A model generated the notes under the pieces. It was not told where the DNA came from. It searched no databases and was given only the letters and a program-made list of their open reading frames with translations. A program made the translations under genes and the position numbers. From assembly GCF_009749395.1 (NCBI RefSeq), contig NZ_WBIR01000024.1, forward strand, positions 1 to 52,342: 52,342 nt of DNA, read 5' to 3'. This DNA comes from Agromyces salentinus. GTDB lineage: Bacteria; Actinomycetota; Actinomycetes; Actinomycetales; Microbacteriaceae. Shown piece by piece: positions 1 to 7,469 of the stretch (its first letter is position 1; every line of letters begins with the position of its first letter).

Positions 1-75
1 GTCGGCGCGTCCGGCGTCGGCGCGTCCGGCGTCGGCGCCGCGGGCGTCGGCGCGTCCGGCGTCGGCGCGTCGGGT
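1..75. repeat. 15-bp tandem repeat in the livM 3' region (about 5 units)
   Basis: Five units of 15 bp (consensus GTCGGCGCGTCCGGC on the + strand) run in from the left edge. Read in the livM frame each unit encodes Pro-Asp-Ala-Pro-Thr or a near variant. The repeat keeps the frame and degenerates toward base 110. The array may continue outside the window. Confidence 0.85.
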
Positions 76-1301
76 GCGTCGAGTGCGTCCGGCGCGTCGG
101 GCGTCGTCGGCGCCGGGGCGCCGCGACGCGGCATCCGCTTCGGCAGTGCTCCCCGGATGCCGCCCGGCCACGCCGCCGTCACCACGATGAGCAGCACGCC
201 GAACACGAGCACCGGGAGGTTGCCCGTGAGGCGCTGCGCGGCATCCGCCGACAGGTCGAGCGCACCCGTCGCGGTCTGGATGAGCCAGGGCAGCATCACG
301 ATGACGATGGACCCGAGGAAGGCGCCGAGCAGGCTGCCGAGCCCGCCGATGACGGCCGCGACGACGAGGAGCAGCGAGAACGCGAGCGTGTACGCGCCGG
401 GGCTGACGCTCTGCGTCACGAAGCAGAGCACGGCGCCGCCCGCGCCCGCGGCGATGGAGCTCGCGGTGAAGGCGAGCACCTTCACGCGCCCGGCCCGGAC
501 GCCCTGCAGCCGGGCCGCCGTCTCGTCGTCGCGCACGGCGCGCATGCGGAGGCCCGCCGGTCCGTTGCGGAGCACCGCGAGCCAGGTCACGACGCCCGCG
601 GCCACGAGGATCGCGACCCACGCCTGCCACTGCTCGACGGCGATGAGCGCGCGAAGCACCTCGGGAACGCCGTCGTACGGGATCTGCACGCCCTGGTCGC
701 CGCGGAACACGCCCGAGAACACCGCCGTGAACGCCGGCAGTGCGATGACCAGCACGAGCGTCACGCCCGAGAGGTACGGCCCTTTCAGGCGGGCGGCGGC
801 GAGCCCCAGCAACAGGCCCAGCAGGGCGGATGCCGCGATCGCGGCGGCGAGCGAGAGCAGGAAGCGGGGCACGCCGTCGACGCCGGCCTCGGTCAGCGCG
901 TTGGCGGCGAGGGCGTATCCGTAGCCGCCCGCGGCCATGAGCGCCGCATGCCCGAGGGAGAGCTGCCCGGTGAGGCCGATGAGCAGGGTCAGGCCCGCGG
1001 TCGCGCAGAACGTGGCCGCGATGATCGCGAACTGGTAATTGCGATACGGGTCGAGCAGGAACGTCGCGCCGATCGCGACGAGCGTCAACACGAGGGCGGT
1101 GAGCAGCAGGCGCGAGGTGGGCCGGCGTTCGCCGCGATGCACGCGGAGGCTGATCGTGAGCGGGCCCGAGCCCGCGGGCGCGGGCGTGGTGGGCGTGGTC
1201 TCGGGGGCGGCGGGACTGGGAGCGGGAGCGCCGGATGCCGCGGCTCCGGGTGCCGGGGCTCCGGGAACCGGGGCGCCGGATGCCGCGGTGCGGGCGTTCA
1301 T
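1..1301 (-). CDS. livM: Branched-chain amino acid-type ABC transporter permease LivM (3' end cut by window)
   Basis: Inner-membrane permease of a HAAT/Liv-type importer; it pairs with the LivH-like permease upstream and the LivG/LivF ATPases. The ATG at 1301 overlaps the livH stop (ATGA). About 433 codons are visible and the frame is still open at base 1. The central part has alternating hydrophobic segments and LivM-like GLTGQLSLGHA and GGLGSLLGAF blocks. Both ends are unusual: residues 2-45 are Ala/Pro/Gly-rich, and the last 45 or so visible residues are a Pro-Thr-Asp-Ala repeat. The substrate cannot be read from the sequence; Liv-type systems also carry acids, amides and other small molecules. 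No periplasmic binding protein is in the window; it may lie beyond the left edge. Confidence 0.88.
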   Translation of the reverse strand, partial: MNARTAASGAPVPGAPAPGAAASGAPAPSPAAPETTPTTPAPAGSGPLTISLRVHRGERRPTSRLLLTALVLTLVAIGATFLLDPYRNYQFAIIAATFCATAGLTLLIGLTGQLSLGHAALMAAGGYGYALAANALTEAGVDGVPRFLLSLAAAIAASALLGLLLGLAAARLKGPYLSGVTLVLVIALPAFTAVFSGVFRGDQGVQIPYDGVPEVLRALIAVEQWQAWVAILVAAGVVTWLAVLRNGPAGLRMRAVRDDETAARLQGVRAGRVKVLAFTASSIAAGAGGAVLCFVTQSVSPGAYTLAFSLLLVVAAVIGGLGSLLGAFLGSIVIVMLPWLIQTATGALDLSADAAQRLTGNLPVLVFGVLLIVVTAAWPGGIRGALPKRMPRRGAPAPTTPDAPDALDAPDAPTPDAPTPAAPTPDAPTPDAP

Positions 1302-2176
1302 GCGGTCCTCGCCTCGGCCGCGGCGAACAGGCCGCCCGGCCGCACGAGCAGCACGCCGACGAGCAGGACGAGCACGGCGATCGGCGCGACGGTCGCACCG
1401 AGGTAGCCGGTCACGAGGCTGATGAGCACGCCGACGGCGAGCCCGCCGATGAGGGCGCCAGGCGGCGAGTCGAGTCCGCCGACCACGGCGACCGTGAACG
1501 CCGAGACGAAGAGCATGTCGGCCGAGTGCGGGTTGAGTCCGAGCTCCGTGGGCACGAGCAGCAGTGCCGCGAGCGCACCGACCGCGGAGGCGAGCACCCA
1601 GCCGGCGGTGACCATGCGCGCGACGCGCACGCCGAGCAGTCGCGACACCTCGGGCGCGAAGGCCGAGGCTCGCAGCTGCAGGCCGAGCGAGGTGCGCGTG
1701 AAGAGGAGCGCCAGGATTCCCATGAGGCCGATCGCGACGATGAGCACGAAGAGGTCGTACGGCGAGAGCACGGGCACGCCGCCGATCACGATGGGCGTCT
1801 CGGGGAACGGCGCCTCCATCGGGCGCGCGTTCGGCCCGAACGCGATGCCGAGCGCCGACTGCAGCACCATCACCACGCCGATCGCGATGATGACCCCCGA
1901 GAGCGGGGACGCGTGCGTCGCGAAGCGCATGACCCCGCGCTCGACGATGAAGCCCATGAGTCCGCCGGCGACGAGGGCGCTCGCGAGGCCGATCCAGTAC
2001 GAGCCGGTGAGCCCGGTGACGGCGAAGGCGACGTAGGTCGCGACGACGGCCATCGCGCCCTGCGCGAAGTTGACGACGCGGGCCGCGCGCCAGATGAGCA
2101 CGAGGGCGAGCGCGAACAGGGCGAAGATCGCGCCGCGGGCGAGGCCGGTGGCGAGGAGGAAGAGGAGGCGGTCCAT
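1298..2176 (-). CDS. livH: Branched-chain amino acid-type ABC transporter permease LivH
   Basis: Inner-membrane permease of 292 residues, the usual LivH length. It begins with the LivH-type N-terminus (LLFLLATGLARGAIFALFALAL), then VVNFAQGAM, which matches the conserved NFAQG region of the family. About eight hydrophobic segments follow, with a late GGLDSPPGALIGGLAVG loop. The ATG at 2176 shares bases with the livF stop (TGATG), and its own stop overlaps the livM start, so the genes are translationally coupled. It should form the membrane channel with LivM. The substrate is not determinable. Confidence 0.92.
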   Translation of the reverse strand: MDRLLFLLATGLARGAIFALFALALVLIWRAARVVNFAQGAMAVVATYVAFAVTGLTGSYWIGLASALVAGGLMGFIVERGVMRFATHASPLSGVIIAIGVVMVLQSALGIAFGPNARPMEAPFPETPIVIGGVPVLSPYDLFVLIVAIGLMGILALLFTRTSLGLQLRASAFAPEVSRLLGVRVARMVTAGWVLASAVGALAALLLVPTELGLNPHSADMLFVSAFTVAVVGGLDSPPGALIGGLAVGVLISLVTGYLGATVAPIAVLVLLVGVLLVRPGGLFAAAEARTA

Positions 2177-3027
2177 CAGAATCCCAGGTAGGCGTGGCGG
2201 AGGGCGGAATCGGTGCGGAGGTCGCGGGCCGGCCGGTCGGCGACGACCTCGCCGAGGTTCAGCACGACCCCGTGGTCGGCGATGGCGAGCGCGCTCGTCA
2301 CGTTCTGCTCGGCAAGCAGCACCGTGAGGCCCCGCTCGTCGCGGAGCGTGCGCAGCACCGCCATGATCTGGGCGACCACGCGGGGCGCGAGCCCGAGCGA
2401 CGGCTCGTCGAGCAGGAGCACGCGCGGCTCGGCGATGATCGCCCGGCCGAGGGCGAGCATCTGCCGTTCACCGCCCGAGAGCTGGTGCCCGGCCGCACGA
2501 CGACGGCGTGCGAGCGGCTCGAACAGGTCGTAGATGCCGTCGACGGCCGTCGTCAGGCGCCGCCCGCGGAAGCGCTGCAGCCCCCCGAGCCTGAGGTTCT
2601 CGTCGACCGTGAGTTCGGCGACGACGCTGCGCCCCTCCGGCACCTGGGCGAGGCCGGCCCTGGCGCGATTCTCGACCGAGACGCCGGCGAGGTCCTCGCC
2701 GTCGAACACGATGCGACCGGATGCCGCGGGCATGAGCCCCGACACCGTGCGCAGCAGCGTGGTCTTGCCCGCCCCGTTCGCCCCGAGGAGGGCGACGATG
2801 GAGCCGGCGGGCACGCGCACGTCGACGCCGCGCAGCACGGGGGCGCCACCGTAGCCGGCGGTGAGGCCATCGAGGTGCAGCTCGGCGCCGGCGCGGTGCG
2901 GCCCGCGGACCGCGGCGGGCGGCGTCAGCTGCGCGGCGGCCGGCGTCACCTGCGCGGCGGCCTCGGCGCCCGACCGGGAACGTGGCTCGGACTGGGACTG
3001 CGACTGCGGCTGGGGCTGCGTGCTCAT
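2176..3027 (-). CDS. livF: Liv-type ABC transporter ATP-binding protein LivF
   Basis: Cytoplasmic ATPase of the Liv system. The chosen ATG at 3027 overlaps the livG stop (ATGA) and gives 283 residues, somewhat long for LivF because of a Gln/Ser/Pro-rich N-terminal 40-50 residues. The ABC core has a Walker A GANGAGKTTL, the signature LSGGERQ, Walker B LLLDEPSLGLAP and a switch region after it (LLAEQN). A longer reading frame upstream of 3027 only shadows livG and was rejected. It should dimerise with LivG to power LivHM. Confidence 0.92.
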   Translation of the reverse strand: MSTQPQPQSQSQSEPRSRSGAEAAAQVTPAAAQLTPPAAVRGPHRAGAELHLDGLTAGYGGAPVLRGVDVRVPAGSIVALLGANGAGKTTLLRTVSGLMPAASGRIVFDGEDLAGVSVENRARAGLAQVPEGRSVVAELTVDENLRLGGLQRFRGRRLTTAVDGIYDLFEPLARRRRAAGHQLSGGERQMLALGRAIIAEPRVLLLDEPSLGLAPRVVAQIMAVLRTLRDERGLTVLLAEQNVTSALAIADHGVVLNLGEVVADRPARDLRTDSALRHAYLGF

Positions 3028-3812
3028 GCGGCGGGCTCGATTCCGAGGTAGGCCTCTTCGACCCGGGGGTCGGCGCGCACCTCGTCGGGGGTGCCGCACG
3101 CGATGACGCGACCGAAGTCGAGCACGACGATGCGGTCGGCGACCCCCATGACGAAGTCGACGTGGTGCTCCACGAGCAGCACCGAGCACCCGGATGCCGC
3201 GACCTCGCGCACGGCGGCGCCGAGCGCCTCGATGTCCTCTTCACCGAGCCCGCCCGCCGGCTCGTCGAGCAGCAGCAGGTCGGGATCGGTGACGAGCGCC
3301 CGCGCGAGCGCGACCCGCTTGCGCTCGGGGTAGGGCAGCGCAGCTACGGGCACTGCCGCGAGGTGCGCGAGTCCGAGTTGCGCGAGGCATCCGCTCGCCG
3401 TGTCCTCGGCGTCGGCCGTCCGGCCGGCGCCCCCGCCGCCGCGCTGCGCCTGCAGCGGCACCAGCACGTTCTCGAGCACGGTGAGGGAGTCGAAGAGCCC
3501 GAGGCCCTGCAACGTTCGGGCGACGCCTCGGCCGACGAGCCCGGTGGGGCGGTTCGGGGCGGTCGCGCCGTCGATGCGGATGCCGCCGGCGGCACGCCGC
3601 ACGAGCCCGCACACGGCGTTGAAGACGGTGGTCTTGCCGGCGCCGTTCGGCCCGATGAGGGCGACGACCTCGCCGCGGCCCACCTCGAACGAGACGGCCT
3701 CGAGCGCGGTGAGCCCGCCGAAGCGCACGGTCAACTGGTCGACCCGCAGTCGCGGTTCGGGGGCGGATGCGGCGGTGGAGTCGGGCTCCACGCCACTCGG
3801 CATGTGGTTCAT
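3024..3812 (-). CDS. livG: Liv-type ABC transporter ATP-binding protein LivG
   Basis: First gene of the leftward transporter operon. Walker A is GPNGAGKTT and Walker B is LLLDEPAGGL. The signature region is degenerate: PYPERKRVALARAL stands where LS.G.Q.R is expected, so the usual Ser-Gly-Gly is replaced. I chose ATG 3812 because GAAGAGG lies 6 nt upstream; a GTG at 3818 sits directly on that Shine-Dalgarno sequence. The protein is about 262 residues. A TetR-type dyad centred about 50 bp upstream probably controls the whole livGFHM unit. Confidence 0.88.
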   Translation of the reverse strand: MNHMPSGVEPDSTAASAPEPRLRVDQLTVRFGGLTALEAVSFEVGRGEVVALIGPNGAGKTTVFNAVCGLVRRAAGGIRIDGATAPNRPTGLVGRGVARTLQGLGLFDSLTVLENVLVPLQAQRGGGGAGRTADAEDTASGCLAQLGLAHLAAVPVAALPYPERKRVALARALVTDPDLLLLDEPAGGLGEEDIEALGAAVREVAASGCSVLLVEHHVDFVMGVADRIVVLDFGRVIACGTPDEVRADPRVEEAYLGIEPAA

Positions 3813-3853
3813 CGGCACCTCTTCGTGTCGGTTTCAAGGTCACTGTACAACAG

Positions 3854-3871
3854 ATACCGACCAGACGGTAT
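3854..3871. promoter_or_regulatory. TetR-type operator dyad upstream of livG
   Basis: ATACCGACCAGACGGTAT is an 18-bp dyad with perfect ATACCG/CGGTAT arms. An almost identical copy lies at 7371-7388 and a TetR gene lies between the two. On the minus strand a TACAGT hexamer (3844-3849) just downstream could be the livG -10, which would place the dyad over the -35 region and suggest repression. Confidence 0.7.
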
Positions 3872-3932
3872 GCCCGAGATCGAAGCGTGATCCGGTGGGC
3901 AGTTGGACGTGGCGCGCGCGCGGCAGGGCGCG

Positions 3933-3995
3933 TCCGAGCGGTCACGCTCTGCGGCATCCGGATGCCGCAGAGGCAGCAATTCGTGACCGCTCGGA
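3933..3995. terminator. Nested inverted repeat (cruciform-type)
   Basis: Outer 14-bp arms TCCGAGCGGTCACG (3933-3946) and CGTGACCGCTCGGA (3982-3995) enclose a perfect 26-bp palindrome at 3947-3972 whose half-site is CTCTGCGGCATCC. It lies downstream of the SDR at 4109-4870 and upstream of the livG operator, so it may end leftward transcription before the transporter promoter. No T-tract follows, as is common in high-GC actinobacteria. Confidence 0.55.
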
Positions 3996-4019
3996 GCTTC
4001 CCGACGGCATGCCGCCGGG

Positions 4020-4072
4020 CGCGGACGCGAATGGTCGCCACCCGACCGCGATGGTGACCATTCGCGTCCGCG
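4020..4072. terminator. 17-bp stem hairpin downstream of SDR
   Basis: Arms 4020-4036 and 4056-4072 (core GCGGACGCGAATGGTC and its complement) are perfectly complementary with a 19-nt loop. It sits about 37 bp past the stop of the leftward SDR, a usual place for an intrinsic terminator. Together with the nested repeat to its left it fills the gap before livG. Confidence 0.6.
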
Positions 4073-4108
4073 GTGCGAGCGAGGCGGGACGGGACGGGCG
4101 CGGGGCGC

Positions 4109-4870
4109 TCAGTGGTGCGGGATGCCCGCGATCATGCCGCCGTCGACGACGAACTCCGCGCCGCTCGTGAACGACGAGGCATCGCTCGCGAGGAACACGA
4201 TCGTGCCGGCGACCTCGTCGGGCACGGCCGGGCGTCCGAGCGGGATATCGAGCTTCGCCGGGTCGATGCGCGTCGTCATGTCGGTCAGGATGAGCCCGGG
4301 ATGCACCGAGTTCACGCGGATGCCGAACTGCCCGAGTTCGACCGCGAGCGACTGGCTGAGCCCGCGGACGCCGAACTTGGAGGCCGTGTAGCCGTGCAGC
4401 CCGGGGGACCCGCGCATGCCCTCGACCGAGGAGATGTTGATGATCGAGCCCGACCCCTGCGCCTTCATGGCGGGCACGACGGCGCGGCATCCGAGGAAGA
4501 CCCCCGTGAGGTTCACGGCGATCACGGCGTCCCACTTCGCGAGGGTGAGGTGCTCGATGGGGGCGGCATTCGCGATGCCGGCGTTGTTCACGAGCACGTC
4601 GATCGCGCCGAAGGACTCGAGCGTCGCCTCGACGGCCGCCGCCCAGGATGCCTCGTCGGTCACGTCGAGGCGCACGAAGCGCGCGCGGTCACCGAGCTCG
4701 GTCGCGAGGTCCCGGCCCTCGTCGTCGAGGAGGTCGGCGACGACGACCCGCGCGCCCGCGGCGTGGAGCGCCCGCGCGTACGCGGCGCCGAGCCCACGGG
4801 CACCGCCGGTGACGAGCGCGACGCGTCCGCCGAGGTCGGCGCCGCGCACCCGCCGGTCCCCCGCGCTCAC
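4109..4870 (-). CDS. Short-chain dehydrogenase/reductase (3-alpha/20-beta-hydroxysteroid dehydrogenase-like)
   Basis: NAD(P)-dependent oxidoreductase of 253 residues, classical SDR. Visible motifs: TGGARGLG cofactor loop near residue 18, NNAG, catalytic Ser in NISS, and YTASK. The VNSVHPG and C-terminal GAEFVVDGG blocks, and the overall pattern, recall the actinobacterial 3-alpha(20-beta)-hydroxysteroid dehydrogenase/3-oxoacyl reductase group. The start is the GTG at 4870, which overlaps the stop of the upstream MDR gene (GTGA). It is third in an apparent TetR-MDR-SDR unit. The substrate is unknown; a hydroxyacyl or alicyclic alcohol would fit. Confidence 0.88.
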   Translation of the reverse strand: MSAGDRRVRGADLGGRVALVTGGARGLGAAYARALHAAGARVVVADLLDDEGRDLATELGDRARFVRLDVTDEASWAAAVEATLESFGAIDVLVNNAGIANAAPIEHLTLAKWDAVIAVNLTGVFLGCRAVVPAMKAQGSGSIINISSVEGMRGSPGLHGYTASKFGVRGLSQSLAVELGQFGIRVNSVHPGLILTDMTTRIDPAKLDIPLGRPAVPDEVAGTIVFLASDASSFTSGAEFVVDGGMIAGIPHH

Positions 4871-5919
4871 GATGCCACCGCATCCGCGACGCGCACGACG
4901 AGCCGGCCGACGGTCGCACCGCCGGCCAACTCCTGGATCGCGGCCGGGGCCTGATCGAACTCGACGATCCCTCCGACGACCGGAGTGATCGCACCGGCAT
5001 CCGCCAGTCGCACGAGTTCGGCATGGGCCTCGCGCACGAGCTCCGGCCGGCGCTGCTGGTAGAGCGCCCAGTGCAGGCCGAGCACCGAGTAGTTCTTGAC
5101 GAGGGCGTGGTTGGCGCGCACGGGCGCGACGTCGCCGCTCGCGAAGCCGACGACGACGATGCGGCCCTCGAACGCGATGCACTTCGTGGTGCGGGTGAAC
5201 GCGTCGCCGCCCACCGGGTCGAACACGACGTCGGCGCCGCGCCCGTCGGTGAGCTCGTTGACCACCGCGGCGAAGTCCTCCTGCTCGGCACGCACGATGA
5301 CCGTCTCGGCGCCCGCGGCGCGCGCGGTCTCCGCCTTGGCCGCCGAGCCGACGACGGCGATGACCCGCGCCCCCGCCGCGACGCCGAGCTGCACCGCGGC
5401 CGTGCCGACCCCGCCGGCGGCGGCGTGCACGAGCAGCGTCTCCCCCGGCTGCAGCGCCGCCCGTCGATGCAGGCCGAACCACGCGGTCTGGTAGGCGATC
5501 ACGAGGCCGGCCGCGTGCACGTCGTCGAGGGACGCGGGTGCGAGGTGCGCGGCATCCGCCTCGACGATCGCGTACTCGGAGAGCACGCCGATGCGCGAGG
5601 CCACGACCCGGTCACCCGGTTCGAACGGACGAAGGCCGGCGGACGCCGCGGACGCCGCGACGCCGTCGCCGACCGCGACCACCTCGCCGACGAGCTCGAT
5701 GCCCGGCACGAACGGCAGCTCGGGGCGCACCTGGTACTCCCCGCGGCAGAGCAGCACGTCGGGGAAGTTCACGGCCACCGCGCCGGTGCGGAGTAGCAGC
5801 TCGCCCGTGCCCGGCGCCGGCACCGCGACCTCGTGCTGCTCGAGCACGTCGGTGGGCTCGCCGTGCCGCACGACCCGCCAGGCGCGCATCGTCTCGGGAC
5901 GGGGCATCCGCTCGCTCAT
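4867..5919 (-). CDS. Zinc-independent MDR oxidoreductase, NADPH:quinone reductase-like
   Basis: Medium-chain dehydrogenase/reductase of 350 residues. The N-terminal GroES-like half contains AVNFPDVLLCRGEYQ and PFVPGIELVGEV. The Rossmann half has HAAAGGVGTAAVQL, and later VVFDPVGG and the C-terminal GRLVVRV typical of QOR/acryloyl-CoA-reductase-type enzymes. No structural zinc cysteines are seen. ATG 5919 overlaps the TetR stop (ATGA). It probably reduces an enone, quinone or enoyl-CoA substrate with NADPH; family membership is secure, the substrate is not. Confidence 0.88.
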   Translation of the reverse strand: MSERMPRPETMRAWRVVRHGEPTDVLEQHEVAVPAPGTGELLLRTGAVAVNFPDVLLCRGEYQVRPELPFVPGIELVGEVVAVGDGVAASAASAGLRPFEPGDRVVASRIGVLSEYAIVEADAAHLAPASLDDVHAAGLVIAYQTAWFGLHRRAALQPGETLLVHAAAGGVGTAAVQLGVAAGARVIAVVGSAAKAETARAAGAETVIVRAEQEDFAAVVNELTDGRGADVVFDPVGGDAFTRTTKCIAFEGRIVVVGFASGDVAPVRANHALVKNYSVLGLHWALYQQRRPELVREAHAELVRLADAGAITPVVGGIVEFDQAPAAIQELAGGATVGRLVVRVADAVAS

Positions 5920-6515
5920 CGCGCTCCCCCCTTCGCGGCCTTCGCATCGATTCCCGTGAGGAACAGGTCGGTGAGCTGCTCGGCGAGGAGCGTCTTGCCC
6001 TCGGGGCCCTCGGGCGAGTACCAGTGCGAGAGGTAGTGCACGTCGGCGAAGAAGTTGGCAATGAGCACCGGCTGCGGGATGTCGGTGCGGTACAGCCCCT
6101 CGGCCTGGCCCTGCTCGATCAGCTTCGCGAACGTGTCGTTGTAGTCGCGGCGCCGCCGGGTCACCTCGGACTGCCTCGGCGCGGCGAGCATGTGCATGCT
6201 GCGGAAGAACACCGTGCCCTCCGGCAGGAAGTCGATCGACGTCTCGATCACGTCGATGCACACCGCGCGCAGCACCTCGCCGACGGGGCCGCCGCGCTCG
6301 ATGATCTGGTCGAGGTGCTCCTTCTGCAGCGAGAGCATGCGGTCGTAGATGCCGAAGAGCAGGTCGTCCTTCGACTGGAAGTAGTGGTACATCGCACCCT
6401 TGGTGACGCCGGCCGCCTCCACGACCTGCTGCACGCTCGTGTTCGCGTACCCGTTCGCGGCGAAGAGCTCGACGGCCGCTCGCATCACGTCGTCGGCGAC
6501 GCTGGTCTCCTTCAT
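5916..6515 (-). CDS. TetR/AcrR-family transcriptional regulator
   Basis: 199-residue regulator. The N-terminal helix-turn-helix covers about residues 20-50 (TSVQQVVEAAGVTKGAMYHY, then FQSKDDLL), characteristic of TetR. The C-terminal half is the ligand/dimer domain. The chosen ATG at 6515 gives a normal-length N-terminus; the upstream in-frame extension shadows the neighbouring SDR. It is probably the repressor that binds the paired dyads at 3854-3871 and 7371-7388, which bracket the cluster. The ligand is not visible; neighbours (MDR, two SDRs, Liv transporter) suggest a small organic acid or acyl-CoA. Confidence 0.92.
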   Translation of the reverse strand: MKETSVADDVMRAAVELFAANGYANTSVQQVVEAAGVTKGAMYHYFQSKDDLLFGIYDRMLSLQKEHLDQIIERGGPVGEVLRAVCIDVIETSIDFLPEGTVFFRSMHMLAAPRQSEVTRRRRDYNDTFAKLIEQGQAEGLYRTDIPQPVLIANFFADVHYLSHWYSPEGPEGKTLLAEQLTDLFLTGIDAKAAKGGAR

Positions 6516-6562
6516 GTGGTTCTCGTCTCTGTCGGGATCTCGGTGTTCGAAGTCTGGTTCCC

Positions 6563-7318
6563 TCAGCCGATCGGCCGCAGGCTCGCGCCGCCGTCGATGA
6601 GGATCGTCTGCCCGGTGATCCACGCGGCATCCTCGGAGAGGAGGAACGCGACCGGGCCGGCCACATCGTCGGGAACGCCGAGCCGCTGGAGCGGGTACTC
6701 GGCGGCGACCTCGGCCTCACGGCCCTCGTAGAGCGCCCGCGCGAAGGCCGTCTTCACGACGGCGGGGGCGACGGCATTCACCCGGATGCCGGGCGCGAGC
6801 TCGTGCGCGAGCTGCACCGTCAGGTTCATGAGCGCCGCCTTGGAGACGCCGTAGAACGCGATGCCGGGCGCTGCCGAGACCGCGGAGATCGAGGAGAGGT
6901 TCACGATCGAGCGCGTGAGCCCAGCCTCGACGGCCGAGCGCGTCCACTCGAGCGCGGCCACGACGTTGACCTCGAGGATCTTGCGGATCACGGAGGCCTC
7001 GATCTCGAGCGCGGGCCCGTACGCGGGATTGATGCCGGCGTTGTTCACCAGGTGGTCGAGTCGGCCGTGGCACTCGGCGATGTGGGCGAAGACGGCGGCG
7101 CGGTGCTCGGCGTCGTCGGCCTTGCCGGCGATGCCGGTCGCGTGCGGGACGCCCGCTTCATCGACGCCGAGTTCCGCGACGGCGGCGTCGAGCGACTCCT
7201 GCGAGCGGCCCGTGATCACGACGCGGGCCCCCTCGTCGACGAGGCGTCTCGCGATCGCGAGGCCGATGCCCCTGCTGCCACCGGTGATGAGCGCTACGCT
7301 CGATTCGAACCTCTGCAC
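6563..7318 (-). CDS. Short-chain dehydrogenase/reductase (SDR)
   Basis: 251-residue classical SDR: TGGSRGIG near residue 12, NNAGIN, LSS, and YGVSK as the active-site Tyr/Lys pair, then VNAVAPAVVKT and a C-terminal ITGQTILIDGG. The start is GTG 7318, preceded by AAGGAG at a good distance; the longer in-frame extension lacks such a site. It is the first gene of the leftward unit SDR-TetR-MDR-SDR. The TetR-type dyad at 7371-7388 is about 53 bp upstream, so it is probably controlled with livG. It differs from the SDR at 4109 and is not a recent duplicate by eye. Confidence 0.88.
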   Translation of the reverse strand: MQRFESSVALITGGSRGIGLAIARRLVDEGARVVITGRSQESLDAAVAELGVDEAGVPHATGIAGKADDAEHRAAVFAHIAECHGRLDHLVNNAGINPAYGPALEIEASVIRKILEVNVVAALEWTRSAVEAGLTRSIVNLSSISAVSAAPGIAFYGVSKAALMNLTVQLAHELAPGIRVNAVAPAVVKTAFARALYEGREAEVAAEYPLQRLGVPDDVAGPVAFLLSEDAAWITGQTILIDGGASLRPIG

Positions 7319-7370
7319 GCGTCTCTCCTTCGAGTTCGCGGGTGGTGCGGATGCCACAGGATGTCGTGGC

Positions 7371-7388
7371 ATACCGACTGGACGGTAT
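7371..7388. promoter_or_regulatory. TetR-type operator dyad between SDR and MFS genes
   Basis: ATACCGACTGGACGGTAT, the same dyad as at 3854-3871 with three central changes. It lies in the divergent gap between the SDR (start 7318) and the MFS transporter (start 7470) and could control both directions. Confidence 0.7.
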
Positions 7389-7469
7389 GCAGGTCAGCGT
7401 ACCCCATCCGCCCGGCGTCGTGCAGCGACGCGCGCCCGACCTCCGTCGAGGAGGGGTGAAGATGGACTG

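Noticed and set aside
1..3027. Naming the Liv system a branched-chain amino acid importer with certainty
   Set aside because: No binding protein is in the window, and the linked SDR/MDR/TetR genes suggest another substrate; only the family is claimed.
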